Below are positions 5,571 to 5,809 of a stretch of 5,809 nt of DNA, piece after piece; the first letter of the stretch is position 1, and every line of letters starts with the position of its first letter. Source of the DNA: SIG701 sp045123975 (lineage in GTDB: Bacteria; Bacillota; Clostridia; Oscillospirales; CAG-272); the NCBI GenBank assembly GCA_045123975.1, contig JBGVKV010000121.1:1-5809 (forward strand), written 5' to 3'. Below the pieces are notes generated by a model, which worked only from the letters and a program-made list of their open reading frames with translations, made no database searches and was not told the origin of the DNA. The position numbers were made by a program, and so were the translations under genes.

Positions 5571-5646
5571 GCCTCTGTAGCTCAGTCGGTAGAGCAGGAG
5601 ACTGAAAATCTCCGTGTCGTTGGTTCGATTCCGACCGGAGGCACCA
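5571..5646 (+). tRNA. tRNA-Phe (anticodon GAA)
   Basis: A complete 76-base tRNA. The acceptor GCCTCTG pairs with CGGAGGC (one T-G), the anticodon stem is GGAGA/TCTCC with loop CTGAAAA and anticodon GAA at 5604-5606, and the T loop is TTCGATT. Discriminator A is followed by an encoded CCA (5644-5646). Three bases separate it from tRNA-Gly. Confidence 0.97.
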
Positions 5647-5649
5647 TAT

Positions 5650-5725
5650 GCGGATTTAGCTCATTTGGTAGAGCGCCACCTTGCCAAGGTGGAGGTGGCG
5701 GGTTCGAGCCCCGTAATCCGCTCCA
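5650..5725 (+). tRNA. tRNA-Gly (anticodon GCC)
   Basis: A complete 76-base tRNA. The acceptor GCGGATT pairs perfectly with AATCCGC, the anticodon stem is CCACC/GGTGG with loop TTGCCAA and anticodon GCC at 5683-5685, and the T loop is TTCGAGC. The discriminator is T, usual for bacterial tRNA-Gly, followed by an encoded CCA (5723-5725). Confidence 0.97.
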
Positions 5726-5728
5726 TAC

Positions 5729-5756
5729 TGTGGGTACGAAAAATTTCGTACCCACA
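5729..5756 (+). other. 13-bp perfect inverted repeat in the tRNA-Gly/tRNA-Cys spacer
   Basis: TGTGGGTACGAAA (5729-5741) is followed after two A by its exact reverse complement (5744-5756). As RNA this gives about 12 pairs with a four-base AAAU loop. The next bases are ACTTATAT rather than a T-run, and tRNA-Cys begins eight bases after the stem, so intrinsic termination is unlikely. A role in separating the tRNAs during processing, or partial attenuation, is possible. Confidence 0.7.
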
Positions 5757-5764
5757 ACTTATAT

Positions 5765-5809
5765 GGCGTCATAGCCTAGTGGTAAGGCACGGGTCTGCAA
5801 AACCCTTAT
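5765..5809 (+). tRNA. tRNA-Cys (anticodon GCA), 5' part only
   Basis: The window ends 45 bases into this gene. Visible are the 5' acceptor strand GGCGTCA, the short three-pair D stem GCC/GGC typical of tRNA-Cys, and the anticodon arm with loop CTGCAAA and anticodon GCA at 5797-5799. The anticodon stem has four good pairs (GGGT/ACCC), but its outermost position is a C-T mismatch, a mild oddity. The T arm and 3' acceptor strand lie beyond the edge. Confidence 0.93.

Overview
The window looks like chromosomal DNA from a spore-former-type Firmicute, most likely a moderately GC-rich member of class Clostridia (for example an Oscillospirales-like gut lineage). This is inference. It rests on purine-rich GGAGG-type ribosome sites, sigma-A promoters with extended -10 boxes in AT-rich spacers between GC-rich genes, an AbrB regulator with a cysteine-rich tail, a YqeM-like methyltransferase, and tRNA genes that encode their own CCA ends.

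Layout. At the left edge the first 27 codons of a leftward membrane protein (1-81) are transcribed away from an AbrB-family regulator (278-523); the AT-rich spacer between them holds a very good promoter and small palindromes. The regulator is convergent with a large leftward gene (605-3265) for an 886-residue cytoplasmic (alpha/alpha)6-barrel glycosidase of the GH63/MGH1 kind, and one bidirectional terminator separates the two. The glycosidase is divergent from a rightward two-gene operon: a lipoate-protein ligase (lplA, 3469-4473) followed 18 bases later by a class I SAM-dependent methyltransferase (4492-5256).

From about 5265 the window becomes a stable-RNA operon. An A/T-tract UP-like element and a near-consensus promoter lead into a short leader that can fold two mutually exclusive ways. 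Then come tRNA-Val(TAC), tRNA-Asp(GTC), tRNA-Phe(GAA), tRNA-Gly(GCC) and the first 45 bases of tRNA-Cys(GCA). The spacers alternate 3, 34, 3 and 39 bases, and both long spacers contain inverted repeats.

The genes do not form one pathway. They are a regulator, a carbohydrate enzyme, a lipoylation gene with a methyltransferase, and translation RNAs placed side by side. I see no mobile element, CRISPR array, toxin-antitoxin pair or defence system. The parts most worth a second look are the divergent glycosidase, the alternative folds of the tRNA leader, the 13-bp perfect inverted repeat between tRNA-Gly and tRNA-Cys, and the palindrome-rich spacer in front of the AbrB gene.
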